A stretch of DNA of 64,000 nt, from assembly GCF_004522235.1 (NCBI RefSeq), contig NZ_SDLT01000004.1, positions 1-64,000 of the forward strand, written 5' to 3'. The notes beneath the pieces were generated by a model. The model was not told the origin of the DNA. It searched no databases and was given only the letters and a program-made list of their open reading frames with translations. Positions 25,092-34,147 of the stretch are shown here, piece by piece. Positions within the stretch are counted from its first letter, which is position 1. Each line of letters begins with the position of its first letter. Source of the DNA: Amycolatopsis nivea. GTDB taxonomy: Bacteria > Actinomycetota > Actinomycetes > Mycobacteriales > Pseudonocardiaceae. The translations under genes and the position numbers were made by a program.

Positions 25092-25811
25092 TTACTGACG
25101 GGTCATGGTGAAGCTCTGGCCGTCCGAGCCGATCGCGCCGGGGGTCCAGGTCGCGCTGCCGCCGTCGTCCGCGTTGAGGCCCTGCGGGCTGGTGTCGGCG
25201 AGGTTCTTGCCGTCGAACTTGACGCCGTCGAACTTCACGCCGCCGTTGATCGCCGGGTACGAATCGGACGGCGATTCGATGATCGCCTCCGCCGACGAGT
25301 GCTTCGCGTTCAACGACTGCGTGGTCGTCTTCGTCCAGCCCTGGGTGTCGTTCTTCAGGTCGAGTTTGTAGCTGTTGTTGCTGCGCGTGACCGTCGCGGT
25401 GATGTGGTCGCCCGCCTTCACCGGCGCCTCGCTCGCCGAGTAGTAAACCGGTGCGGCCGGGTACATTTCGTACCACGCCTGGTATTGCGGGCTGCCGCTG
25501 GAGCAGTCGGTCGCGACGCCGGTCTGCTCCACAGAGGACGATCCGTCGCCGTCGATGCCGACCCACGGCGCGAACAGGTCGTTGCTGGAATTGCAGGTCG
25601 CCGCCGGTTCGGTCCAGCCCGCGGTCGCGGTCGTGAAACTGCCGAAACTGACGTAGCCGCCCCAGTTTCCGCCGGAGTAGTGGTTTCCGTGGAAGTGCTT
25701 GCCGAACGTCACGGGCCCGGCTCCCGCGCCTGCCACGAGGGTCGCGGCCGCGAACGCGCCGACCGCCAGCAATCCGAGGGGACGACGGAAAGATCGTGAA
25801 CTCATGGGCAT
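25092..25811 (-). CDS. secreted G1 family (eqolisin-type) glutamic peptidase
   Basis: A 239-aa secreted protein. It has a twin-arginine-like or Sec signal (SSRSFRRPLGLLAVGAFAAA) and then an eqolisin-like beta-sandwich. The marks are SGGNWGGYV, WTEPAATC, FAPWVGIDGDGSSSVEQTGV with the candidate catalytic Gln, and SAEAIIESPSD with the candidate catalytic Glu. In fungal eqolisins a Gln/Glu pair cleaves proteins at acid pH. Bacterial members are less studied. A Met two codons in (25805) is an alternative start. Confidence 0.88.
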   Translation of the reverse strand: MPMSSRSFRRPLGLLAVGAFAAATLVAGAGAGPVTFGKHFHGNHYSGGNWGGYVSFGSFTTATAGWTEPAATCNSSNDLFAPWVGIDGDGSSSVEQTGVATDCSSGSPQYQAWYEMYPAAPVYYSASEAPVKAGDHITATVTRSNNSYKLDLKNDTQGWTKTTTQSLNAKHSSAEAIIESPSDSYPAINGGVKFDGVKFDGKNLADTSPQGLNADDGGSATWTPGAIGSDGQSFTMTRQ

Positions 25812-25945
25812 CCAATCTGGTCACGGGAGTGCCTGCGCGTACCAGTGTTGAATTTCGCTCGCCCGGGTTGGTAGCTACTTTCGAAGGGTATTCACATCTC
25901 GGGAAATCTTCACCAAATGTCCCGATTCTCCTTTGTATACACGGA

Positions 25946-25990
25946 AGTCCGTGCCCGCCCGCCTGGGGAGGCAGCGGGCCGGCACGGACT
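25946..25990. terminator. hairpin downstream of the ABC transporter operon
   Basis: Arms of 17 bp starting AGTCCGTGCC pair with one mismatch around an 11-base loop, 14 bp past the stop of the substrate-binding protein gene. There is no T run on either side. It likely ends the leftward ABC operon. Confidence 0.6.
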
Positions 25991-26004
25991 CCTTCCGAAG
26001 TGGA

Positions 26005-27060
26005 CTATCGCGCCGTACGGGCGTGCGCGGCGTCCACGAACTGGGTGGTGTACGTCTTGGACAAATCGATCTTGTCCTTTTTGGGCTTCACGTTGCTGGA
26101 AGACGCACCCAGCACCTTCAGCACGTTCTGCGCGCCGGACGGGTCCATCCGGCCGTCCTTGGTGAACATCGGCAGACTGTCCTTGAGCGACTTGATGTAC
26201 AACGCCTTGTCTCCGCCCGCGAACGACGGCGGCATCAGATCCGCCACCTGTTCCGCGGTGTGCGTGGAAAGCCACTTCAGCGAATTCACATACGCGTTGG
26301 CGAGTTTCTGCACGACGTCCGGATAGCGTTTCACGATTTCGCAGCTCATGTACAGCGAACTCGCCGGATAAAGCCCGCCCAGCGCCGCGCGCGTGCCTTC
26401 CGGCGTGCGCATGTCGTAGAGCACCTTGGCCTGTCCGGTGTTGGTCAGCTGCGCGATGGTCGGGTCGGTGGTCATGCCCGCGTCGATCGAACCTTGTTGC
26501 ATGGCAGAGATAAACGTCTGCCCTGCCCCGACCTTCACCGGCGTGTAGTCCTTGCTGCCGACGCCGCCGCGGCTGGCGAGCGCCTTGGTGAGGAAGTCGG
26601 TCGACGACCCCAGCGACGTCACGCCGAGATTCTTTCCGCGGAAGTCCGCGCCGGACTTGATGTGCCCGGCTTTCGGGGTCGCGACCATTTCCGCTTCCCC
26701 CGGCACATTCGCGAACTGCACCACGCTGGTGATGCATTGGTCCTTGGCCTGCAGGTCGATCGTGTGGTCGTAGAACCCGACCACGCCCTGCACTTCCCCG
26801 GCCAGCAGCGAGGTTTCCGCGTTGGCCCCGGACGGCTGGTCGAACAGTTCGACGTCAAGGCCCTGCTTCTGGTACTCGCCAAGCTGCTTCGCGAGCTGCC
26901 CCGGCAGATAGATCACTTTGGACAGTCCGCCGACCATGATCTTGATGTGCGGCCGTCCGCCGTTGCCGAGGTCGATCTCCCGGGAATCCCGGCAGGCGCT
27001 CACCCCGGCCACGGTCACCAGCGCGACCGCCGCGACCGCGAGTGTCCTTTTCAGCCGCAT
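26005..27060 (-). CDS. ABC transporter substrate-binding lipoprotein (NitT/TauT type)
   Basis: A 351-aa lipoprotein. The signal peptide ends in the lipobox VSAC (Cys23), and the rest is an SsuA/THI5-like two-lobe binding protein (IKIMVGGLSKVIYLPGQLAK, then LGVTSLGSSTDFLTKALA). Relatives bind sulfonates, taurine, nitrate, thiamine precursors or aromatic acids; this one cannot be assigned. It is the last gene of the ATPase-permease-binding protein operon, 1 bp after the permease. The divergent CitA/DcuS-type two-component system is the probable regulator. Confidence 0.92.
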   Translation of the reverse strand: MRLKRTLAVAAVALVTVAGVSACRDSREIDLGNGGRPHIKIMVGGLSKVIYLPGQLAKQLGEYQKQGLDVELFDQPSGANAETSLLAGEVQGVVGFYDHTIDLQAKDQCITSVVQFANVPGEAEMVATPKAGHIKSGADFRGKNLGVTSLGSSTDFLTKALASRGGVGSKDYTPVKVGAGQTFISAMQQGSIDAGMTTDPTIAQLTNTGQAKVLYDMRTPEGTRAALGGLYPASSLYMSCEIVKRYPDVVQKLANAYVNSLKWLSTHTAEQVADLMPPSFAGGDKALYIKSLKDSLPMFTKDGRMDPSGAQNVLKVLGASSSNVKPKKDKIDLSKTYTTQFVDAAHARTAR

Positions 27061-27061
27061 G

Positions 27062-27946
27062 TCAGATCCCCTGGCTCGCCTGGGCCGAAACCTGCGGACG
27101 CCAGCGCAGCAGTTTGCGCTCGGCCGAACTGATCAGCCATTCCGCGAACAACGCGACGACCATGATCACGATCATCCCGGCGTAAACCCCGGCGGTGTCG
27201 AACGTGCCCTGCGCGTTGGCGATCAGGAAGCCCATGCCCGCCTTGGCACCGGTGTACTCACCGACGACCGCACCGATCAGCGCGAAACCGAACGCGACGT
27301 GCAGCGACGAAAGAATCCACGACGTCGCACTGGGCAGCACGATCGACTGCAGCACCTGCCAGCGCGTCGCACCGAGAATGCGGGCGTTGTCGATCAGATT
27401 CCGGTCCACCTCGCGGGCACCGGTGAAGGCGTTGAAGAACACCGCGAAGAACACGAGCACGAACACCGTCGCGACCTTCGAGGACAGTCCGAGTCCGAAC
27501 CAGATCACGAACAGCGCGGCGAGCACGATACGCGGCATCGCGTTGGCTGCCTTGATGAACGGGGCCAGCACCTCGGCGAGATACGCGCTGCGGCCGAGAA
27601 TGACGCCGCAGATCACGCCCGCGACCGCGCCGAGCACGAACCCGATCACGGCTTCCTCGACGGTCACCAGGATCTGGTACCAAATGGTCCCGAAATCGGT
27701 CCCGGTCGTGAACCATTCGGTGAGCCGTTCCCAGATCTTCGACGGCATCGAATAGAAGAACGGGTCGATCCAGAACCGGCCCGCGATCTCCCACAGTCCA
27801 AGCCACGCAACGAGAATCGCCAGCCGCAGCAGCCAGACGTTGCGTCGGCGCGCGGCGGTGCGCGTCTTCTGCCGCGCAATAATGCTCGCCTCGTCCTCGA
27901 TCCGCGGGTTCGGGTTGGACGGGCCGACAGTCAGATCAAGCGACAC
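27062..27946 (-). CDS. ABC transporter permease (SsuC/TauC type)
   Basis: A 294-aa inner-membrane permease with about six helices and the cytoplasmic EAA-like loop (VLAPFIKAANAMPRIVLAAL) that contacts the ATPase. A roughly 40-residue charged N-terminal tail precedes the first helix. The start overlaps the upstream ATPase gene by 11 bp, and the stop is 1 bp before the binding protein gene, so the three genes form one operon. Confidence 0.93.
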   Translation of the reverse strand: MSLDLTVGPSNPNPRIEDEASIIARQKTRTAARRRNVWLLRLAILVAWLGLWEIAGRFWIDPFFYSMPSKIWERLTEWFTTGTDFGTIWYQILVTVEEAVIGFVLGAVAGVICGVILGRSAYLAEVLAPFIKAANAMPRIVLAALFVIWFGLGLSSKVATVFVLVFFAVFFNAFTGAREVDRNLIDNARILGATRWQVLQSIVLPSATSWILSSLHVAFGFALIGAVVGEYTGAKAGMGFLIANAQGTFDTAGVYAGMIVIMVVALFAEWLISSAERKLLRWRPQVSAQASQGI

Positions 27947-28739
27947 CGGTCGCTCCCTTCTGGCGGGCCTTGTCGACCTCGCCGCGCAGCGATTCCCAGA
28001 TGTCGGAGTAGAGCTTGCGGAATTCCTCGGTCAGCCGCAGGTCTTCCACCTTGCGCGGCCGCTCGAGCGGAATCTCGAAGACGTCCTTGACCGTCGCCGG
28101 GCTGGTGGTCAGCACGACCACCTTGTCCGCCAACGCGATCGCCTCGTCGAGGTCGTGCGTCACGAAGATCACCGCGGCTCCGGTACCGGACCACAGCCGG
28201 AGCAACTCGTCCTGCATCAACGCGCGAGTCTGGACGTCGAGCGCGGAGAACGGCTCGTCCATCAGCAGGATTTTCGGCTCGGTGACCAGCGTCTGCGCCA
28301 ACGCGACGCGCTTGCGCATCCCGCCGGAAAGCTGGTGCGGGTAATACTTCTCGAACCCGGCCAGCCCGACGCGGCCGATCCAGTCGGCGGCTTTCTTCCG
28401 AGCGTCCTCTTTGGACGCACCGCGGAACCGCGGCCCGGACGCGACGTTGTCCAGCACCGAACGCCACGGCATCACCGCGTCGGTCTGGAACATGTAGCCG
28501 ACGCCGTCCGGAATGGACTTCACGTCGGAGCCGTGCACGACGACCCGGCCCGCCGACGGCGGCTGCAACCCGGAGACCAGGGACAACGTGGTGGATTTAC
28601 CGCACCCGGTCGGCCCGACCACGGCGACGAACTCCCCCGGTTCGACGGTCATGGTCAGCTCGCGGACAGCGGTGTGGACAGAACCTGATCCGCTCGGGAA
28701 CCTTTTGGTGGCGCCGATCAGTTCGATGAGTGGGGCCAT
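27936..28739 (-). CDS. ABC transporter ATP-binding protein (SsuB/TauB type)
   Basis: A 267-aa ATPase that powers the transporter. Walker A is GPTGCGKST, the signature is LSGGMRKRVALAQ, Walker B is ILLMDEPFSALD and the switch His is in FVTHDLDEA. I start at the ATG of MAPLIELIGATKRF (28739); the frame is open further upstream into the promoter region. The 145 bp to the histidine kinase gene must hold both divergent promoters. Confidence 0.93.
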   Translation of the reverse strand: MAPLIELIGATKRFPSGSGSVHTAVRELTMTVEPGEFVAVVGPTGCGKSTTLSLVSGLQPPSAGRVVVHGSDVKSIPDGVGYMFQTDAVMPWRSVLDNVASGPRFRGASKEDARKKAADWIGRVGLAGFEKYYPHQLSGGMRKRVALAQTLVTEPKILLMDEPFSALDVQTRALMQDELLRLWSGTGAAVIFVTHDLDEAIALADKVVVLTTSPATVKDVFEIPLERPRKVEDLRLTEEFRKLYSDIWESLRGEVDKARQKGATGVA

Positions 28740-28884
28740 CGAGGTGACTCCTTCGTCACGGTGGGGACTCGCTCGAGGCAGGTTAAGTTCGGGTTTCGCG
28801 GCGGAGAAGCTTGTCGACGTTCTGCGTGCGCTCTGCGCGTTCTCCACGTTTTGCTCGTTTAGCGCACAGCGCTGAGCTGGGGGT

Positions 28885-30513
28885 ATGTTCCCTGGCATGC
28901 CGAAGTGGGCGCTCTTTCCGCGGATGCGGTTCACCCGTCAGGTGCTGCTGTTGCAGATCGGCGTGGTGGTCCTCGTCGTGGGCCTCGGCGTCGCGCTGGT
29001 CAGCTCGCTCCTGCGATCGACGCTGTCGAGACAATACGGCGAACGCGCGCTGGCGATCGCGAAGTCGGTGGCCGCCGACCCCGTGGTGGTCGCGGGGGCG
29101 GCCGCACGGCAGCGCGGCGGGCCGCTCGAGGAACGCGTGCAAGCGGTCACCAAGGCGACCGACGTGTTGTTCGTGGTCATCACCGATGACCACGCGATCC
29201 GGCTCGCGCATCCGACCCCGCGCGAGATCGGCCAGCGGGTGAGCACGTCGGCGGAGGAAGCGCTCGCGGGCAAGGACGTCGTCAGCGCCGTCCAACTGGG
29301 CACGCTGGGAGTGTCGGTGCGCAGCAAGACCCCGATCAAGCAGGGCTCCCGGGTCGTCGGGGAGGTAAGCGTCGGTTTCGACATCACCGAATTGACCGGT
29401 GCGTTCAACGACCTTCTTTCCCTGACCCTGGTCTTCGGTGGAGGAGCACTGCTGCTCGGCGCGGGTGCGTCCGCCCTGCTCAACCGCCGTCTGCGCCGCG
29501 TCACCCACGGCCTCGAACCCCACGAACTGACCGAACTGCTCTACGAACACGAAGCCGTCCTGCACGGCATCGGCGAAGGCGTGCTGGCCGTCGACGCGGA
29601 ACACCGGGTGACCGTCCGCAACGATGAAGCCGAACGCCTCCTCGGCACCCCGCTCCCGGTCGGTGCACCGCTGGAGGACCTGGACCTGTCCCCGCGAGTG
29701 CACAAAGCCGTTGCCGAAGGACGGCCCGTGGACAACCTCCTGGCGGTAGCCGGAAACCGGGTCCTGGTGATCAATTCCCGTGCCGTGCAACGGGATGAAC
29801 GCGCGCTGGGCACCGTCCTGACCTTCCGCGACCGCACCGACCTCGACACCCTCACCCGAGAACTCGACGGCATCCGCTCGCTGTCCGACGGCCTCCGCGC
29901 GCAACGGCACGAGTTCGCGAACCGCCTGCACACTCTGTCCGGGCTGCTGCAGCTAGGCCACCACACCGAAGCCGAGGAGTACCTGCAAACCCTCACCGAG
30001 ACCACCGCCTCGCGCGCGGAACCGCTCGACGACCGGGTGACCGATCCGTACCTGCAAGCCCTGCTGGTCGCGAAAACCGAGCAGGCACAGGAAAAAGGCA
30101 TGGAACTTCGGCTGGCCGACGACGCCTGGGTCCCCGCCTCGGTGACCGACCCGATCGCCGCGGGAACCGTGATCGGCAACCTGGTCGACAACGCCCTGCA
30201 CGCCGCCCGCATGGGCCCGCGCCGCCCCGCGTGGGTCGAGGTCGGCCTGCTCGCCGATGGCTCCACTTTGCACGTGTCCGTTGTGGACAGCGGGCCGGGC
30301 ATCGACGATGCGTTAAGGGACAAGCTTTTCGACGAGGGAGTGTCCACAAAGCTCAGTCCCGGACACGGCCTCGGACTGGCCTTGGCCCGCCAAGCCGCCC
30401 GAGCCCGCGACGGCGACGTATGGCTCGCCGACCCCGGCGGCGCGACGACCGGCGCGTTGTTCGTCGCCAAACTTCCCGGCCTGCTGGACCGACCCGAGGA
30501 GACCGACGCATGA
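28885..30513 (+). CDS. sensor histidine kinase, CitA/DcuS type
   Basis: A 542-aa membrane sensor kinase. The first helix (VLLLQIGVVVLVVGLGVALV), an extracytoplasmic domain of about 140 residues of the CitA/DcuS PAS-like type (FVVITDDHAIRLAHPTPREI), and a second helix (VFGGGALLLGAGASALL) are followed by a cytoplasmic PAS domain, the phospho-acceptor region QRHEFANRLHTLSGLLQLG and the ATPase boxes NLVDNALHAAR, DSGPGI and GLGLALA. Known relatives sense citrate or C4-dicarboxylates. An alternative start is the ATG at 28897. It couples to the regulator through ATGA. Confidence 0.93.
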   Translation: MFPGMPKWALFPRMRFTRQVLLLQIGVVVLVVGLGVALVSSLLRSTLSRQYGERALAIAKSVAADPVVVAGAAARQRGGPLEERVQAVTKATDVLFVVITDDHAIRLAHPTPREIGQRVSTSAEEALAGKDVVSAVQLGTLGVSVRSKTPIKQGSRVVGEVSVGFDITELTGAFNDLLSLTLVFGGGALLLGAGASALLNRRLRRVTHGLEPHELTELLYEHEAVLHGIGEGVLAVDAEHRVTVRNDEAERLLGTPLPVGAPLEDLDLSPRVHKAVAEGRPVDNLLAVAGNRVLVINSRAVQRDERALGTVLTFRDRTDLDTLTRELDGIRSLSDGLRAQRHEFANRLHTLSGLLQLGHHTEAEEYLQTLTETTASRAEPLDDRVTDPYLQALLVAKTEQAQEKGMELRLADDAWVPASVTDPIAAGTVIGNLVDNALHAARMGPRRPAWVEVGLLADGSTLHVSVVDSGPGIDDALRDKLFDEGVSTKLSPGHGLGLALARQAARARDGDVWLADPGGATTGALFVAKLPGLLDRPEETDA

Positions 30514-31166
30514 TCCGCACCCTGATCGTGGACGACGATTTCCGCGTCGCCGGCGTGCACGCGGGATTCGTGTCGGAGGTACCGGGATTCACCGTCGCCG
30601 GGGTCGCGCACACCGCCGCCGAAGCCCGCGCCCGCGTGCGCGAACTCGCCCCGGACCTGGTGCTGCTGGACGTCTACCTGCCGGACGAGCCCGGCCTTTC
30701 CGTCCTGCCCGACCTGAAAACGGACACCATCGTGCTGTCCGCGGCCACCGACGCCGCGTCCATCTCCGCCGCGATCCGCGCAGGGGCGCTGAACTACCTG
30801 ATCAAACCGTTCACGACCCGGCAATTGTCGGAACGGCTCACCTCGTACGCCCGCTACCGCGGCCTGGTCACGACCGAACGCCCACTGTCCCAAGACGACG
30901 TCGACCGCGCCTTCCGAGCCCTCCACGACCAGGACCGCGCGGCGACGCCAAAGGGCCAGTCAAGCGCGACGGCCCGCCTGGTGTCAGAGCGACTGCGCGG
31001 TTCGCCGACCCCGCTCTCGGCCGCCGAAGTAGCCCGCGAACTCGGCATGGCCCGTGCCACCGCGCAGCGCTATTTGACGGCGCTGGCAGAGTCGGGAGCA
31101 GTGGAAATGCGCCTTCGCTACGGCGCGACCGGACGCCCAGAACACGAATACGACTGGATCGGCTGA
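30510..31166 (+). CDS. response regulator, CitB/DcuR type
   Basis: A 218-aa regulator. The receiver domain has the acidic pair in LIVDDDFRV, the phospho-acceptor Asp in LVLLDVYLPDEPG and the Lys in YLIKPF. The C-terminal helix-turn-helix (PLSAAEVARELGMARATAQR) is of the CitB/DcuR/DpiA kind. The ATG overlaps the kinase stop (ATGA) and follows GAGGAG, so the two are made together. The ABC transporter divergent from the kinase is the likely target. Confidence 0.93.
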   Translation: MIRTLIVDDDFRVAGVHAGFVSEVPGFTVAGVAHTAAEARARVRELAPDLVLLDVYLPDEPGLSVLPDLKTDTIVLSAATDAASISAAIRAGALNYLIKPFTTRQLSERLTSYARYRGLVTTERPLSQDDVDRAFRALHDQDRAATPKGQSSATARLVSERLRGSPTPLSAAEVARELGMARATAQRYLTALAESGAVEMRLRYGATGRPEHEYDWIG

Positions 31167-31276
31167 CCCCCGACGCCCCGCGGCTGCCCTCGCAACCAAC
31201 GCACGCCTGCCGACCGTCGAGGGGCCGCGGCTGACCCCGGCGGGTCCGCAAGTCAGCTGCGAATCAGCTGACCGGA

Positions 31277-31654
31277 CAACCGCAGCCAGCCCGCTTGCCG
31301 ACCTCGGCCCACCCGACAACCACAGCCAACCCGCTGCTGGTCTCGACTCACCCGGCAACCGCAGCCAGCCCGCTCGCCAACCTCACCCCGCCCAGCAACC
31401 ACAACCAACCCGCTCGCCGACCTCAGCCACCCGACAACCGCAGCCAGCCCGCTTCCTGATCTCGGCTCACCTGGCAACCGCAGTCAACCCGCTTGCTGAT
31501 CTCTGCCCGCCCAGCAACCGCAGCCAGCCCGCCTGCCGATCTCTGCCCACCCGGCAACCGCAGTCAACCAGCTCGCCGATCTCTGCCCACCCAGCAACCG
31601 CAGTCAACCAGCTCGCCGACCTCGGCCCGCCCAGCAACCGCAGTCAACAGCCCC
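31277..31654. repeat. tandem array of a 40-bp imperfect repeat, nine full copies plus a partial
   Basis: Copies start at 31277, 31317, 31356, 31396, 31435, 31475, 31515, 31555, 31595 and (partial) 31635. Each opens with CAACCRCARYCARCC and ends with a CTCxGCCCRCCCRG-like block; two copies are 39 bp. Later copies are more alike than the first ones. The unit is not a multiple of three, no frame is protein-like across it, and there are no spacers. It fills most of the 537-bp gap between the response regulator and the membrane protein gene; worn copies may extend to about 31190. Confidence 0.85.
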
Positions 31655-31703
31655 ATGCTCTTGCAGCAGCCGTCAACCCCAGCCAGCGTCCACTAGCTGA
31701 TTC

Positions 31704-32360
31704 TCAGCGACCGCCAGCCATCCGCTGCGCCGCGTCGAGCCACGGTTTCCAGTCGAGGAACTGGTCGATGCCCGTCCGGGCCGGGGTCTTGCTCGGCGCG
31801 GGCGTCCCGAGGTCCGCGCGCGGATCGGCCTGCTCCGAAGAATCCGGAGCCGACGTCGCGCGCGGCGTGGTCGAGCGGACCGGGTTGTGCCGCCGCACCG
31901 GGGTGTCGTGTGAGGGCACCGGGACGTACACCGTGACCGGCGGCGCGGTCTGCGTCACCGGGGGCGTGATCGTCGACGGCACGGGAATCTGCTGTTCCGC
32001 GATCGGAACGCGCTGTTCAGCCTGCACGACGGCGTCATCCGCGGGCTGCCCGGGCAGCGCGCCGGTGAAGAACCCTCCGGCGAGCCAGCCAAGTCCGACC
32101 AGGATCACAGCCAACCCGGCGCCGACCCACACCCGGGCCCGGCGCCGCGACGCGACTGCGCGCGGGCGTTCCTCGGCGGGGGCACACCCGGCGATCACCG
32201 GGATCTGCTGGGTCGATTCGCAGCTCGTCTCCGGCGCGGCCTCGTCCGGCAGCCGGGGCCCGCGCGGCAGGCTCGCGGCGATGATGCCGGTGCGGTCGAC
32301 CAGTTCCCCGGCGGCGCGGTCGGCGGGCGCGGCCAATCGGCGCTCGGCAAGGCGCAGCAT
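31704..32360 (-). CDS. single-pass membrane protein, Pro/Thr-rich exterior
   Basis: A 218-aa protein of no recognised family. About 75 cytoplasmic residues (with ERRLAAPADRAAGELVDRTG) are followed by RRRARVW and one helix (VGAGLAVILVGLGWLAGGFF). The outer half is rich in Pro, Thr and Val (VPSTITPPVTQTAPPVTVYV) and ends with IDQFLDWKPWLDAAQRM. The layout is like an anti-sigma factor or wall-spanning anchor, but no zinc-binding or anti-sigma motif is seen. GGAGGT lies 8 bp before the ATG. Confidence 0.75.
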   Translation of the reverse strand: MLRLAERRLAAPADRAAGELVDRTGIIAASLPRGPRLPDEAAPETSCESTQQIPVIAGCAPAEERPRAVASRRRARVWVGAGLAVILVGLGWLAGGFFTGALPGQPADDAVVQAEQRVPIAEQQIPVPSTITPPVTQTAPPVTVYVPVPSHDTPVRRHNPVRSTTPRATSAPDSSEQADPRADLGTPAPSKTPARTGIDQFLDWKPWLDAAQRMAGGR

Positions 32361-32481
32361 CGAGGGCTACCTCCGGGGTGCGGACACACGACTGGACTGG
32401 CAGCATTCTGCGACATTCCCGAGGGTTTCGGTGAAAATGCAACTCCATCGGGTGATCAAGAATGCGGACAGTCGCGACGAG

Positions 32482-33318
32482 TTATCCGTTCCGCTCGATG
32501 CGTTTGAGTCCCTGGCGCGCCAAAACCGCGAGCGGACGCTGGTATGCCGAACCGAGGACGCGCGGGATCGCGTCGATCACATACGCGTCCGGTCCGATGA
32601 GGATCCGCGCGGACCGCCTGCGCACGCCGCGCAGGATGGTCTCGGCCGCTTTCTTCGGTGTGGTAAGGGCGATTTTGTCGAATCCGGCCGCCGCTTTGGC
32701 TTGGTCGCCAGCCGCTCCGCCGCGCGCGTTGCGGGCGATGTTGGTCTTGATCCCGCCCGGGTGCACGCAGCTGACGCCGACCGGATGCCGCGCCGCGAGC
32801 ATTTCTTCGCGCAGCGACTCGGTGAATCCGCGAACGGCGAACTTCGCCGCGTTGTAGGCACTCTGCGTAGGCACTCCGACGAATCCGAACACGCTGGAGA
32901 TATTGACGACGTACCCGTCGCCGGAGTCGATGAGGTGCGGCAGGAATGCCTTCGTGCCGTTGACGACGCCGCCGAGGTTGACGCCGAGCAGCCAGTCGAA
33001 ATCCTCGAACGTCATGTCCTCGACCGTCGCGCCGAGCGCCACGCCCGCGTTGTTGACGACGAGGTTGACCCGACCGTGCTCCCGCGCGACGTCCTCGGCA
33101 TGGGCGAGAACCGCGGCCCGGTCAGCCACGTCGAGGGAATGCCCGCGCACCTCGGCCCCGCGTTCACGGGCTTCGCGCACGGTGCCGTCGAGCCCTTCGG
33201 CGTCGACATCGGACAGTTCGAGAAGCGCGCCGTGCAACGCGAGTTCGAGCGCCAGCGCCCGCCCGATGCCCGAGCCCGCTCCGGTGATCACTGCGACTTT
33301 GTTCGAGAAGTCCTTCAT
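32482..33318 (-). CDS. short-chain dehydrogenase/reductase (SDR)
   Basis: A 278-aa classical SDR. The cofactor motif is TGAGSGIGRALALEL, NNAG is present (VVNNAGVAL), and the active site has Ser in NISSVFGF and Tyr-Lys in SAYNAAKFA. LELSDVDAEGLD after the second strand, with an Asp, suggests NAD(H) preference. Substrate unknown. It is divergent from a secreted protease gene 66 bp away. Confidence 0.92.
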   Translation of the reverse strand: MKDFSNKVAVITGAGSGIGRALALELALHGALLELSDVDAEGLDGTVREARERGAEVRGHSLDVADRAAVLAHAEDVAREHGRVNLVVNNAGVALGATVEDMTFEDFDWLLGVNLGGVVNGTKAFLPHLIDSGDGYVVNISSVFGFVGVPTQSAYNAAKFAVRGFTESLREEMLAARHPVGVSCVHPGGIKTNIARNARGGAAGDQAKAAAGFDKIALTTPKKAAETILRGVRRRSARILIGPDAYVIDAIPRVLGSAYQRPLAVLARQGLKRIERNG

Positions 33319-33384
33319 CGTCTCCCCACCCTGGTCTCACCGCGTTCTCTGATACTAGTGACGAGGACCAGTACTGGAGGTGGC

Positions 33385-34134
33385 ATGCGGCGCACGGTGA
33401 TCGGGCTGTTCGCACTAATGAGTGCGAGCGGGACCATCGTGGCTTGTGCTGAGCACGCAGCGGAACCAGCGGTCGCCCCGTCGACCCCGGCGAAGCCGAT
33501 CCAAGCGTCCATCGGCGCACTGTTCGTCGACGGCTCGCATTACTGCACCGCGAGCGTGGTGCACAGCCCCCGAGGCGACGAACTGCTCACCGCCGCACAC
33601 TGCCTCCACGACGGCGAAGGCGGCGGTTACCTGGCCAATGTCACCTTCGCCCCGGGTTTCCACGACGGCGTCGCGCCCTACGGCTACTGGCAGGTCGGGA
33701 ACGAACTGGTCGCACAGAGCTGGATCGACTCGTCCGATCCCAACCTCGATGTCGGTTTCGCAACCGCCCGCCAAGACGGTTCCCCCGAACCCTTGGAAGC
33801 GGTGACCGGAGCCAACCAACTAGGCACGAACGGCCCCTTCGCGCGCCCCGTGACGGTCGCCGGCTACCCGGACGGCGTCGACGAGGTCGCCACCTGCGAA
33901 ACACACACCCAGCAGCAAGACGAACACCAGATCAGAGTCGACTGCCCAGGCTTCGCCACCGGCACGAGCGGCAGCCCCTTGGTAGCCGACCCGTCCCCCG
34001 ACACGAAAACGGGCACCGTAGTAGGCGTAATCGGCGGCTACGAAGCAGGCGGCTACACCGACGACATCTCGTACTCGAGCTACTTCGACGACCAGATCGC
34101 CGATCTGTACAACCGAGCGACGACGATGCCGTGA
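33385..34134 (+). CDS. secreted trypsin-like serine protease
   Basis: A 249-aa secreted S1-type protease. The N-terminus is a lipoprotein-like signal (LMSASGTIVACAEH, with a possible lipobox Cys near residue 21). The triad is His in LLTAAHCLHD, Asp in PNLDVGFATA and Ser in GFATGTSGSPLV. There is no long pro-region, unlike the S1 enzyme at 19720-20817. The start ATG at 33385 follows GGAGG. The S4-domain gene starts 13 bp past its stop. Confidence 0.88.
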   Translation: MRRTVIGLFALMSASGTIVACAEHAAEPAVAPSTPAKPIQASIGALFVDGSHYCTASVVHSPRGDELLTAAHCLHDGEGGGYLANVTFAPGFHDGVAPYGYWQVGNELVAQSWIDSSDPNLDVGFATARQDGSPEPLEAVTGANQLGTNGPFARPVTVAGYPDGVDEVATCETHTQQQDEHQIRVDCPGFATGTSGSPLVADPSPDTKTGTVVGVIGGYEAGGYTDDISYSSYFDDQIADLYNRATTMP

Positions 34135-34147
34135 CATGATGCGTCCC

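Noticed and set aside
31277..31654. CRISPR array
   Set aside because: Repeats are directly joined without unique spacers, are imperfect, and no cas genes are near.
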